NCBI GenBank assembly: GCA_030673895.1 | Contig: JAUTCR010000035.1 | Span: 52,456 to 116,455 of the forward strand | DNA from: Verrucomicrobiota bacterium JB023 | GTDB lineage: Bacteria; Verrucomicrobiota; Verrucomicrobiia; Verrucomicrobiales; Akkermansiaceae | Length of the DNA: 64,000 bases | Reading direction: 5' to 3' | Shown: one piece after another, positions 17,286-26,074 of the stretch | Position numbering within the stretch: the first letter of the stretch is position 1 | Layout of the letters: each line of letters starts with the position of its first letter | The notes under the pieces: generated by a model | Databases searched by the model: none | Told to the model about the DNA's origin: nothing | What the model saw: only the letters and a program-made list of their open reading frames with translations | Made by a program: the position numbers and the translations under genes

Positions 17286-18315
17286 CTGGGGCCTCTGGCG
17301 TCGGGGAGTCTTTGACAAGCTGATAAAAGGTCGGGAGGTCGCGGCCCGCCTTCTCATAGAGTGCCGCAAAGAAAGGAACGAGGCGATAGTAGGTCGAGCG
17401 AGCTGCTACCGTCGCATTGTTATATGGCAAGTCCTCCCGGGCCGGCTTCGGCTTCTTGGATGTTAGCCGCAAGGTGTCGATATCGGATTGGAGAGAGGCG
17501 AGGATCTCGCTCTTGCGTCGCCTCATCTCTTCGACAGGTAATTGGGAGGCGAACAAAAGCTCGAGTTTCTCTCTCGCGCTTTCGAATTTTTCCTCTGCCT
17601 TCTGCCGACGGCTCAAGCGGTTCTCGTAAGCTTCTAGTAGGTCGTGGCGCCGGGTTTTCTTGAGCCATCGCTCGACCCCGAGGCGGGCATTGAAGGTGGC
17701 GAAGGCCTCATTGTAGTCGGTGTCCTGAGCCCGGTAGTGAAGGTGATGGCTGAGCTCATGAAAGAGGAGGTCGGCGAAATCCAGCTCGTCGTCGGCGATG
17801 AAGGTATTCAAGAGCGGATCCTGAAAGAAGCCGAGCGTGGAGTAGGCCACCGTGCCACCGAGATCGACCTCATAGCCATCGTTTTGGAGCAATTGAGCGT
17901 AGGCGATGGCGTCTTCCTTTGAGAAATAGCCCCGGTAGTCCTGATGGCCGATGACCGGGTAAAACCACTCCTTGGGCTCGAGGGAAAACTCGGGCGCGGC
18001 GGTGATGATGTAGGAAACGTAAGGGCGCTCCAGGTCAGCGTAAGTCGTGTAGTGATGCTCGACCGGGACGTGCAGCTCGTCGTGGGCGAAGGCGAGGAGC
18101 TCGCGGGTGAGGGCGAAGCGCTCCCGGAGAGCCGGAGGCGTGGATGGGGATTTCTCCAGGGCCTCGATGGGCTGCCGCCGTTGGAGGATGTCCCATTGTC
18201 CGGCGATGGCTTGCTGATAGAAAGCCAGGGTCTGGCAAGACGAGAGCAGGCAGAAGGGGGCGAGAAAGAGGGGGAGACTGAGGCGGGCCATCATTGCTAC
18301 TGACGATTCAGGCAT
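17269..18315 (-). CDS. Predicted aminopeptidase lipoprotein (COG4324 type)
   Basis: 348 residues. The signal ends in a lipobox (LLSSCQ, about residue 28), so the protein is probably a lipoprotein facing the periplasm. The zinc-peptidase motif HELSHHLHYR fits HExxH, and the chain contains TVAYSTLGFFQDPLLNTF and NEAFATFNARLGVERWL, the markers of the COG4324 family, known only as predicted aminopeptidases. The C-terminal third is helical and charged. The first ATG of MPESSVAMMARL may be replaced by one of the internal Met codons eight or nine residues later. Confidence 0.87.
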   Translation of the reverse strand: MPESSVAMMARLSLPLFLAPFCLLSSCQTLAFYQQAIAGQWDILQRRQPIEALEKSPSTPPALRERFALTRELLAFAHDELHVPVEHHYTTYADLERPYVSYIITAAPEFSLEPKEWFYPVIGHQDYRGYFSKEDAIAYAQLLQNDGYEVDLGGTVAYSTLGFFQDPLLNTFIADDELDFADLLFHELSHHLHYRAQDTDYNEAFATFNARLGVERWLKKTRRHDLLEAYENRLSRRQKAEEKFESAREKLELLFASQLPVEEMRRRKSEILASLQSDIDTLRLTSKKPKPAREDLPYNNATVAARSTYYRLVPFFAALYEKAGRDLPTFYQLVKDSPTPEAPVNSSP

Positions 18316-18363
18316 CCCGGGCTGGGGAAAGCGAGCTTTGCCGAGCCCGGAATGAGAATGGCC

Positions 18364-19851
18364 TTAGCGGGAGGTCTCGTGATCGCGCGCGATCTCCTGG
18401 AACTTGGCTTCCATCCGCGCGGCCAGGTCCGGCTTCTCCTCAATGAGATTCTTGGATTCAGAGGGGTCGTCTCCCAGATGGTAAAGTTGATAAGGCTTAC
18501 CGAATGGTTCGCCCCTCGGGTTCTGTCTTCCTCCGGAGCCATTGGCGAGGATCAACTTCCAATCACCATCGCGGATGGCGAAGGTTCCGTTGATGGAATG
18601 GTTGATGACAGCGGGGCGCTTGTCTCCCTCCTTGCCTGAAAGCTCTTTGAGAAATGAGTAGGAATCTTCCGCTTGTTCGGGGAGGGGCAGATCGAGAAGA
18701 TCGGCAATGGTCGCAAAGATGTCGGTCTGGCTGGTTGTCCGCTCAACGGTGATGCCGGGATTCACCCGACCGGGCAGCCGGACAAAGAAGGGGACGCGGT
18801 GGCCGCCCTCGTAGATGTCGGCCTTGGTGCCGCGCCAGTGGGCGTTCGCGCGATGATTCTTAGCAAAGTACTTCTGGATCGTTGCGTCGGTCGTGTGGTC
18901 AGCGGGATGCCTGTCGGCGATGCGGAACATGAAGGAGCCGTTGTCAGAGGTGTAGATCACGAGGGTGTTGTCCGCGACTTGGTGCTTTTTCAAGGACTCG
19001 AGCACCAGCCCAACCGTGTAATCGGTCTGATGAACGAAGTCGCCATAGGGGCCGAGATCGGTTTTTCCCACGAAGCGTTCGTGAGGCCAGACGGGCTTGT
19101 GCGGACTCGTGAGGGGAAGATAGAGGAAGAATGGAGCCTCGGATTTTGCGGCTTCACCGATGACCTGGTCGGACTCGGCTGCGAGGATGTCGAGGACATC
19201 TCCAAAGTTGAAGCTTTCCGCTTTCGGGCCTTGGCGCACGTATTTTGGGAAATCGAGGGCGGGCTGGACCTCTTGAACGGGCGTCGTGCTCCGATCTTGT
19301 CGGAAGAAGGTGTAGGGCACCATGTCCAGGGAGGCGGCGACCCCGAAGTAGGTGTCGAAGCCTTTTTGAATTGGTCCATCCGTGATGGGCGATTCCGGAT
19401 CAATTTCTCCATTATCCTTCCGGGGCCACTCGAAGCCCAGGTGCCATTTGCCCACGAGATGAGTGGAGTAGCCGGCCTTCTTGAGAAAGGACGCAATCGT
19501 CGGGCGATCATTCTCGATGAGCGGCTTGTCCTTGTCGGGGGTGAAGAGAACACTCTTCTTCAGCCAAGAGCGCCAGGCGTAGCGACCGGTGAGGAGTCCG
19601 TAGCGGGTGGGGGTGCAGACCGAAGAGGGGCTATGGGCATCGGTGAAGCTCGCTCCCTCCCGGGCAAGCGAATCGAGATGAGGCGTCGGGATCTTGGACT
19701 CCGGATTGAGAGCCTGCACATCCCCGTAGCCCATATCATCGGCCAGGATGACGAGGACGTTGGGCCGGGTCTCACTGGGCGACTCCGCGTGGAGGCCCAG
19801 CCCAAGGGCTATTGAGGAGAATAGGATGGAAAGCGTGTGTCGGCGTTTCAT
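18364..19851 (-). CDS. Sulfatase, S1 family
   Basis: 495 residues with a signal peptide (to about residue 22). The sulfatase signature SSVCTPTRYGLLTGRY supplies the Cys that is converted to formylglycine by a separate enzyme. Metal ligands are in NVLVILADDMGYGD and in VIYTSDNGS, and the lysine/histidine pocket includes LVGKWHLGF. It should remove sulfate esters from a polysaccharide such as a marine algal or animal glycan. Its neighbour at 13860-16127 is a polysaccharide-type beta-helix protein, but the two are not in one operon. Confidence 0.94.
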   Translation of the reverse strand: MKRRHTLSILFSSIALGLGLHAESPSETRPNVLVILADDMGYGDVQALNPESKIPTPHLDSLAREGASFTDAHSPSSVCTPTRYGLLTGRYAWRSWLKKSVLFTPDKDKPLIENDRPTIASFLKKAGYSTHLVGKWHLGFEWPRKDNGEIDPESPITDGPIQKGFDTYFGVAASLDMVPYTFFRQDRSTTPVQEVQPALDFPKYVRQGPKAESFNFGDVLDILAAESDQVIGEAAKSEAPFFLYLPLTSPHKPVWPHERFVGKTDLGPYGDFVHQTDYTVGLVLESLKKHQVADNTLVIYTSDNGSFMFRIADRHPADHTTDATIQKYFAKNHRANAHWRGTKADIYEGGHRVPFFVRLPGRVNPGITVERTTSQTDIFATIADLLDLPLPEQAEDSYSFLKELSGKEGDKRPAVINHSINGTFAIRDGDWKLILANGSGGRQNPRGEPFGKPYQLYHLGDDPSESKNLIEEKPDLAARMEAKFQEIARDHETSR

Positions 19852-19899
19852 GGTGTGTGATTCTACGAGCAGGCAAGCGGGGTCTGTCAGCGAGCGCGC

Positions 19900-21633
19900 T
19901 TAATGGGCCAAGAGGGCCTTGCGGGAGAGCTCGGTGTAGAGTCCGTTCTTGGCGAGCAGTTCGTCATGGGTCCCTTCTTCGACCACCCGACCTTGGTCGA
20001 GCACGTGGATTCGGTTCGCGTTCTTAATGGTGGAGAGGCGGTGAGCGATGACGAAGACGGTCCGATTTTCCATCAGGGTGTCGAGCGCTTGCTGGATAAG
20101 GTGTTCCGTCTCATTGTCCACCGAGGCAGTTGCCTCATCGAGGAGCAGGATGGGCGGATCCTTGAGCAGGGCCCGGGCAATGGAGAGACGTTGTTTCTCC
20201 CCGCCGGAAAGCTTGACCCCACGCTCGCCGACGTTGGTATCCAGCCCTTTGGGCAAATCGCGGATGAAGTCCTCCGCGCAAGCGTGATTGAGGGCAGTCC
20301 AGAGGTCCTCGTCGCTAGCTTGGCGCTTGGCGAGCAAGAGGTTTTGGCGAATGGTGCCATTGAAGAGGAAAGCCTCCTGGGTGACGTAGCCGATGTTTTC
20401 CCGCAGTGAGGATTTGTCGAGGTCCTTAAGTTCCAGTCCGCCCACCTTGATGCTTCCCTCGTCATAGCTGTAGAAGCGGGGCAAGAGATTGACGATAGTG
20501 GACTTACCAGCACCCGTGGGTCCGACGAGGGCAACCGTTTGGCCGGGCTCTGCCGTCAGGTTAACTTCGTGAAGGGTCGGGCGATCATCGTCCTCTCCAT
20601 AGGTGAAGGTGAGGTCACGAATTTCGATGCGCGCGGGGAAGGCTTCGGGGAGCCGCTTGCCGTTTGCGGGGTTATACTCCTCTTTTGAATCGAGAATCTC
20701 GAAAACCCGATCCGCCGCAGCGCGGGAGGAGAGGTAAAGCTGATTAAGCTGCCGGAGGTTGGTGATGGGATCGTAGAAGAGGCTCAGGAAGAGGAAGAAC
20801 ATGGCGAGTTTGCCTATCTCCATTTCTTCATTGATAACGGCCTGACCGCCGACATAGAGGACCAGCGCATAGCCCAGCATTTGGCAGAAGGACATCGACG
20901 GATTGTAAACCGCCCACCACTTCATCACGCGGAGGGACGCGGCGCGGACGCGCTCGGAAAGGAGGTTGAAGTGCGCGTGCTCATCCTTCTCGGCGGCATA
21001 GGATTTGATTTGCCGGATGCCGGCGATGTTGTCGTGGAGGAGGGAGTTGAGATCCGAGGTGGCGTCCCGCTGGGCCCGGTGGCGGTGGCGAGCATCCTTG
21101 GAATAGATCCAGGCACCGAGAATGAGGAGGGGGATAGGGAGAGTGGCCCAGAGAGCGACCTCCCAATTCGTGTAGTACATGACCGCTCCGACTGCCAACA
21201 GCTGGATGAAAGAGACCAAGCCGAGCTCAATGCCATCGATAAGCACGCGCTCCATCGAGGTCACGTCCTCCGCCACCCGGGTCATGATGTCCCCCGTCCG
21301 GCGGGAATCGAACCAGCGCAGAGGCAGATTCTGAATCTTACGGTAGAGATCGGAGCGAACATCGAAGATCACATTCTGCTCAAAGTGATTATTGACCATG
21401 ATCCGGCCCCAATTGAGGAAATCCTTGAGGAAGAAACCACCCAGGCCGAGGAGCACCCACTTGAGCAGCTCGTCGTGGCGGCTGGCCACAGGCAGGATCT
21501 CGTCGATAACGAAGCCAGTGACGGACGGGAAGACGATGACAGACAAGGCCATCAGGCTGGCGCAGAAAAGTTGGGCCGAAGCCAGCAGGGGGTATCGTTT
21601 GAGGTAGGAAAAGACGCGAAAGACGGAGTTCAT
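19900..21633 (-). CDS. MsbA-like ABC transporter, fused permease and ATPase
   Basis: 577 residues. Six transmembrane helices form the N-terminal half, with MTRVAEDVTSMERV as coupling region. The ATPase half has Walker A GPTGAGKS, the signature LSGGEKQRLSIARAL, and Walker B ILLLDEATASVD. Such half-transporters act as homodimers exporting lipid A precursors, other lipids or peptides. The start at 21633 (MNSVFRVFSYLKRYP) fits the family; the upstream 49 codons read as non-coding. The next gene is divergent. Confidence 0.93.
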   Translation of the reverse strand: MNSVFRVFSYLKRYPLLASAQLFCASLMALSVIVFPSVTGFVIDEILPVASRHDELLKWVLLGLGGFFLKDFLNWGRIMVNNHFEQNVIFDVRSDLYRKIQNLPLRWFDSRRTGDIMTRVAEDVTSMERVLIDGIELGLVSFIQLLAVGAVMYYTNWEVALWATLPIPLLILGAWIYSKDARHRHRAQRDATSDLNSLLHDNIAGIRQIKSYAAEKDEHAHFNLLSERVRAASLRVMKWWAVYNPSMSFCQMLGYALVLYVGGQAVINEEMEIGKLAMFFLFLSLFYDPITNLRQLNQLYLSSRAAADRVFEILDSKEEYNPANGKRLPEAFPARIEIRDLTFTYGEDDDRPTLHEVNLTAEPGQTVALVGPTGAGKSTIVNLLPRFYSYDEGSIKVGGLELKDLDKSSLRENIGYVTQEAFLFNGTIRQNLLLAKRQASDEDLWTALNHACAEDFIRDLPKGLDTNVGERGVKLSGGEKQRLSIARALLKDPPILLLDEATASVDNETEHLIQQALDTLMENRTVFVIAHRLSTIKNANRIHVLDQGRVVEEGTHDELLAKNGLYTELSRKALLAH

Positions 21634-21797
21634 GCAGGCGGGGCAACTAGGGGCATGATCTGGCTTTTGTAAAGACGTGTGAAAAACGAGTTGATTTTTG
21701 GATTGTCGGGCGAGGGGGAAAACTCCTAGAGTCTTGAAATACGATGGTTCCGCAGGGAAACGGATCCATTGGAACCGCACACACCAACATACAAGTC

Positions 21798-22571
21798 ATG
21801 GCAAACGTCTTTGGGATACTCTCGGCAATAGTCCTCGCGGCCACCGCGTTTTTCGCACTGAAGAACAAGGCTGCACTGGAAGATCAGCTCACGCAACTTA
21901 GCAGGCAAGAAGCTGACAAGGAAACGAACCAACGGGAATTCAACGAACTCACCACTGAGGCGCAGGGATTCGAAGCAGAAGCTGAGGAAGCAAATGCTGA
22001 GAACACCACGCTGTCTTCCGAGCTCGAGGCCCAGCTTGCAACCAACAAGGGACTGCAGAGCGAGGTTGACGACAAGAAGTCCGTCGCGGAATCAAAGGCA
22101 AAGGAAGTCTCCGACAAGAAGGAGATGCTTGCTCCCTTGGGTGACCTCGACCAATTGGCCAATGAGTTCAAGAAGCTGAAGACCGACCTCGCGACCTTGA
22201 ATGGCGAGCTTCTTCAGAAAGACACTGAAATTTCCACCCGCACCTCGGTCAAGAATGCTCTGGAGACTGAAAACGAGAGCCTTTCCTCCGTGATCCGTAA
22301 CTACGCGGAGAAGAAGTCCAACCCGAACCTCAAGGCGAGCGTGACCCGCGTGGTTTCCGACCTTGGATTCGTCATCCTCTCCGGTGGAGACAATGCGGGT
22401 ATCATCCGTGACTCCACGCTGGACGTTGTCCGCAATGGTGAGGTCATCGGTAAGTTGAAAGTCACCGGCACCGAGCCCAGCTCCGCCGCCGCCAACATCG
22501 TTCCGGACAGCTTTGATGAGGGCATGTCCGTCCGCACCGGAGACACAGTCGTCGCTTCTGACTCCAAGTAA
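21798..22571 (+). CDS. Membrane-anchored coiled-coil protein, first of two paralogues
   Basis: 257 residues. One N-terminal membrane helix (VFGILSAIVLAATAFFAL) is followed by a long coiled coil (about residues 25-165, rich in Glu, Lys, Ala) and a small beta domain (GFVILSGGDNAGIIRDSTLDVVR, then GKLKVTGTEPSSAAANIVPDS). The domain order matches the next gene at 22614. The C-terminal domain resembles barrel-like modules of cell-envelope proteins, but I cannot place the family. Probably a periplasmic scaffold. Confidence 0.8.
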   Translation: MANVFGILSAIVLAATAFFALKNKAALEDQLTQLSRQEADKETNQREFNELTTEAQGFEAEAEEANAENTTLSSELEAQLATNKGLQSEVDDKKSVAESKAKEVSDKKEMLAPLGDLDQLANEFKKLKTDLATLNGELLQKDTEISTRTSVKNALETENESLSSVIRNYAEKKSNPNLKASVTRVVSDLGFVILSGGDNAGIIRDSTLDVVRNGEVIGKLKVTGTEPSSAAANIVPDSFDEGMSVRTGDTVVASDSK

Positions 22572-22613
22572 CCATCCTCTCTTAGCCAATCACACACCAC
22601 TCAATCCACTACC

Positions 22614-23441
22614 ATGATTAAGAACATTTTCTACGGACTGACCATCGTTCTCAGTGGCGTTGCTCTCTTCTTCGGAATGAATACGAAGAGCGACCTGGAG
22701 ACCACCGTGGCCGACACCGAGACGCTCATTGAGGAGAATCTTGTCCTCGGAGACCGAATCGAGAAGGAAGAGGAGCGCCGCAAGGCCGCCGAAGACGCCA
22801 AGAAGACGGCAATCGCTTCTCGCGACGAAACCAAAGCCAGCCTCGACAACGAGCAGGGTAAGGAAAACAGCATCAAGCGCGACTTGGCTTCAGTCGAAGC
22901 TGACATCGAAGAGTCAGATGCCGAACTTGCTGAAATCAACGAAGCCATCGACGAGGCAAAAATCACCATCGGTGAAATCATGGGGAGCCCAGTCAACGAC
23001 ATCGACGTCGACCAAGTGGTCCGCCTCATTGAAGACCTGAAGAACGAGCGCAAGCAGAAGGAAGAGACCCTCGACGAGAAAATCGAGCAAGCCTCTCGCC
23101 TCGCCAACAATGTTGATAGTGCACAAGGTGAGAAAGAGCGTCTCCAGAGCCGCTTGGGCAGCTTCCGCCGCAACATTGCTCTCAACCGCGTGACTATCGC
23201 GGTCAGCTCTGCTGATAATGATTACGGCTTCGTTGTCCTGAACCGTGGTTCGAACAATTCCAACATCGACGAGCGCAGCAACTTGATTGTGAGCCGGGGT
23301 GGACGGGTTATTGGCCGCCTCAAGGTTGATTCCATCGAGCCAACCCAGACCATCGCAGACATCGTTCCCGATAGCGTGAAGCCGGGTCAGCGCATTCTGC
23401 CAGGCGATAAGGTGACCATCAGCGAAGCAGCCTCCAACTAA
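22614..23441 (+). CDS. Membrane-anchored coiled-coil protein, second paralogue
   Basis: 275 residues with the same architecture as its neighbour: an N-terminal membrane helix (IFYGLTIVLSGVALFFGM), a coiled coil to about residue 185, then GFVVLNRGSNNSNIDERSNLIV and GRLKVDSIEPTQTIADIVPDS. The two copies differ strongly in the coiled coil but share the C-terminal fold, including the DIVPDS/NIVPDS and G(K/R)LKV segments. The genes are 42 bases apart in one transcript ended by a strong terminator. Function unknown. Confidence 0.82.
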   Translation: MIKNIFYGLTIVLSGVALFFGMNTKSDLETTVADTETLIEENLVLGDRIEKEEERRKAAEDAKKTAIASRDETKASLDNEQGKENSIKRDLASVEADIEESDAELAEINEAIDEAKITIGEIMGSPVNDIDVDQVVRLIEDLKNERKQKEETLDEKIEQASRLANNVDSAQGEKERLQSRLGSFRRNIALNRVTIAVSSADNDYGFVVLNRGSNNSNIDERSNLIVSRGGRVIGRLKVDSIEPTQTIADIVPDSVKPGQRILPGDKVTISEAASN

Positions 23442-23482
23442 GTGCTGCCGGGCCTGATGCCCTTTGAGATAGATTTGATTGA

Positions 23483-23511
23483 GACGGCGGACTTCGGTCC
23501 GCCGTCTTTTT
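23483..23511 (+). terminator. Rho-independent terminator of the coiled-coil gene pair
   Basis: A perfect 10-bp stem, GACGGCGGAC and GTCCGCCGTC, is closed by a TTCG tetraloop and followed by five T. It lies 42 bases after the stop. Confidence 0.95.
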
Positions 23512-23697
23512 GTGTAGGCTTCCGTCGCCGCAGGTGGGTGGTGAGAGAGATCGCAAAGGTAATGCGCTCTGCGCGGCGCAAGGGCGGTGGAGATGTCTCG
23601 CGCTGAGGAAGAGACCCGCAGGAAAGAAGCGCGGATGTGGGAAGGAAACTCCGCGAGGCGGGAGTGCTTCAGCAGGATGAGAAGCGAAGGCCGGCCC

Positions 23698-24195
23698 TTA
23701 ATAAAGGCGGCGGCGCGGCTCTTCCGCTTTCTCCTGAGCTTCCTTCATTTTCTCAAAGTCGCCTTCCTCACAGCATCGCACAAAGCCTTCCGCATAGCAT
23801 TTCAGGCGATCCCAGTGCTGGCGAATGTCCTCGGCTTCATGGCGATCGACGGAATCATCCAAGGCGGCTTGGGAGATGCGAGAAAGGAGAGCTGAGAATT
23901 GGGCCACGATCTCATTCGTGGCGGGAAGGTATTCAAAGCCCTGTTCGCAGGCGGAGTCGGGATTGCGGACGAAGTAGCCTCCACTGCGGGCACAGAGCCA
24001 TTCGACGAGGCGGACGTCTCCGGTTAGTCGAACCACCTCCAAGAGGCGGTCGAGGGGATTCCGGGATCCAGAGCCGGACTCATTCTGTTCCTGAGCCCAT
24101 TTATAGACGAGCGAAAGCGAGACTCCCAGCTCCGAGGCAATCTCCTTGGGAGAGGTTTTCTCGAAGGATTGCTTGAAGACCTCGTGGGATTCCAT
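23698..24195 (-). CDS. CII-like helix-turn-helix protein
   Basis: 165 residues. The N-terminus SPKEIASELGVSLSLVYKWAQE is a helix-turn-helix, and the C-terminal part (GGYFVRN, then RISQAALDDSVDRHEAEDIRQHWDRL) matches the size and pattern of the phage regulatory protein CII-like family found as chromosomal genes in many bacteria. A role as a DNA-binding regulator is likely, but the targets are unknown. The ATG at 24195 is preferred because codons further upstream (to 24582) belong to the antisense of the next gene. Confidence 0.75.
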   Translation of the reverse strand: MESHEVFKQSFEKTSPKEIASELGVSLSLVYKWAQEQNESGSGSRNPLDRLLEVVRLTGDVRLVEWLCARSGGYFVRNPDSACEQGFEYLPATNEIVAQFSALLSRISQAALDDSVDRHEAEDIRQHWDRLKCYAEGFVRCCEEGDFEKMKEAQEKAEEPRRRLY

Positions 24196-24268
24196 GGCCG
24201 GAGCATAGATAGAGAATGGTCCTGACGAAAAGACAGAGTTTTCTCCCCCGGTCAAAAAGGTCGGCGGA

Positions 24269-25975
24269 CTATCCTCGGAGGGTGAGCACTGCCTCGACTG
24301 CGGCACCGGCGACTTCGGCCTCATCATGGATGACCTCATTGGCTCCGAGCCGGAGGAGATGCTCCTTGTCACTGATGAAGCGGGCCCGGGCCAGGACGGG
24401 GACCTCAGGATTGAGGTGCTTGACCAGATTGAGTGCCTCCGCGCTGGTGTGCGCGGCGGGGAAGGTGAAGGCGACGAGGGCGGCTTCTTCCACCCGGGCG
24501 AGCTCCCAGGTTTCATGGTGGCAGGCATCGGCGAAGAGTGCGGGCTGACCCTCGTGAAGGAGCTGGTGCACGGTGTCGGCATTCATCTCGATGATGAGCG
24601 TGGGGACGCCGGCGTTGGCGAGCTCCGCGTGGACTCGACGCCCGACGGGGCCATAGCCACAGATGATGGCGTGTTCCTCCAGGCTATGCATGCGGTCCAG
24701 GAGCCCGCCGTCGTTGGGTAGCTGAGGTCGATGCTTGCCCCAGCCGACCTTGAGAAGAAGATTGGAGAGAGGTTCTCCAGCTCTCATCACAGCGGGCAGC
24801 AGTCCCATCGAGAGAGCGATCGAGGAGAGTAGGATTTGCTGGAAGTCGAGGCTCCAAAGCTGGGACATGGAAGACGTCTGGAGCAAGAGCAACGAGAACT
24901 CACCCGCGCTGCTGAGAGCGAGGCCGGCCATGAGGGCTTGCTTGTTCGCAAGCTGCAGCCAGCGGGCGATGGCGGTAATGAGCCCGGTCTTTACGACCAT
25001 TAGGAGAAGGGTGAGACCGAGGATGGAATGCCAATGAGAGACGGCGACGCTCAGGTCCACCATCAGGCCGACCGAGACAAAGAAGAGGGTGAGGAAGAGG
25101 TCTCGCATCGGCAGGACCTCGGCCAGGATGCGGTGCTTGTAGATGGATTCGCTGACGGCAAGTCCGGCGACGAAGGCTCCCAGGGCGAGCCCGAGATTGA
25201 GAAGCCCTCCCACGAATGCGAGGCCGACGCAGGAACCCACCACGGTGAGGGTGAAGAGTTCACGATTTCTCGTCCGTGAGACGGCTCCGAGCACCCAGGG
25301 AAAGAGATACCGCGCGCTAAGAAAGGCGAGGATGCCAAAGGCCAACCCTCTCCAGAGAAGCCCGCCGATCTGCACGAGCAATGGCTGCGCCTCACCACTG
25401 GACGGAAGCAGGAGGGGGAGGAAGAGGAGGAAGACGATGATGAAGAGGTCTTGGAAGATGGCGACCGCGAGCGCGAAACGGGCTCCGGGGCTGCCACTCT
25501 GACCCAGATCCTGGAAGGTCTTGAGACTGACCGCAGTCGAACTCATGGCCAGCGAGACGGCGAGGACCACCCCGGCTTGCCAGCCAAGCCCGGCCAAGGC
25601 AACCGCACCGATTCCGGCGGCCGCACCACAAAGGCCCATTTGGAGTCCGCCTCCACCAAAGGAGAGCTTGCGGAGGAAGCGTAGTTCACCAAGGGAGAAT
25701 TCCAGCCCCAGGGTGAACATGAGCAGCATCACGCCAAAGTCCGACATCCGGCTCACCGCGTCGTGCGTTTCGTCCCCTCCGAGCCAGTCGAGGATGCCAC
25801 TGTTGGCGATGAGGATGCCGCAGAGAAAGTAGCCAACCAGCAGTGACTGGCGAAGGCGAAGAAGCAGCAGGGAGACGAGGACGACGCTCACCAGCATGAG
25901 CGCGAGCAGGGTGAAGAGCGGGGGGAGACCGCTCCCGGCTGCGAAGAGGGAAAAGGCTGACATCTCAGGAGGCAA
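24269..25975 (-). CDS. Kef-type monovalent cation/proton antiporter with RCK/TrkA-N domain
   Basis: 568 residues. The N-terminal ~400 residues form a CPA2 antiporter with about 12 membrane helices, including VLVSLLLLRLRQSLLVGYFLCG and DFGVMLLMFTLGLEFSL. The C-terminal ~150 residues form a Rossmann regulatory domain (ICGYGPVGRRVHAELANAGV, then LFADACHHETWELARVEEA) that senses a nucleotide. This architecture matches KefB/KefC and YbaL proteins, which move potassium or sodium ions against protons. The first ATG gives a plausible N-terminus; no partner subunit is adjacent. Confidence 0.92.
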   Translation of the reverse strand: MPPEMSAFSLFAAGSGLPPLFTLLALMLVSVVLVSLLLLRLRQSLLVGYFLCGILIANSGILDWLGGDETHDAVSRMSDFGVMLLMFTLGLEFSLGELRFLRKLSFGGGGLQMGLCGAAAGIGAVALAGLGWQAGVVLAVSLAMSSTAVSLKTFQDLGQSGSPGARFALAVAIFQDLFIIVFLLFLPLLLPSSGEAQPLLVQIGGLLWRGLAFGILAFLSARYLFPWVLGAVSRTRNRELFTLTVVGSCVGLAFVGGLLNLGLALGAFVAGLAVSESIYKHRILAEVLPMRDLFLTLFFVSVGLMVDLSVAVSHWHSILGLTLLLMVVKTGLITAIARWLQLANKQALMAGLALSSAGEFSLLLLQTSSMSQLWSLDFQQILLSSIALSMGLLPAVMRAGEPLSNLLLKVGWGKHRPQLPNDGGLLDRMHSLEEHAIICGYGPVGRRVHAELANAGVPTLIIEMNADTVHQLLHEGQPALFADACHHETWELARVEEAALVAFTFPAAHTSAEALNLVKHLNPEVPVLARARFISDKEHLLRLGANEVIHDEAEVAGAAVEAVLTLRG

Positions 25976-26074
25976 CGTCCCTGTGATGGCGCGGGTTCCC
26001 CGTCACGGCAAGTCCAGAGCCAATCGATCGAGTGCCGGGCCCCCCTTCTTCACGGAGTGATCGCTCAGGCAATC

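Noticed and set aside
18673..19815. Long plus-strand open frame of 380 codons
   Set aside because: Antisense of the sulfatase gene, which has clear catalytic motifs.
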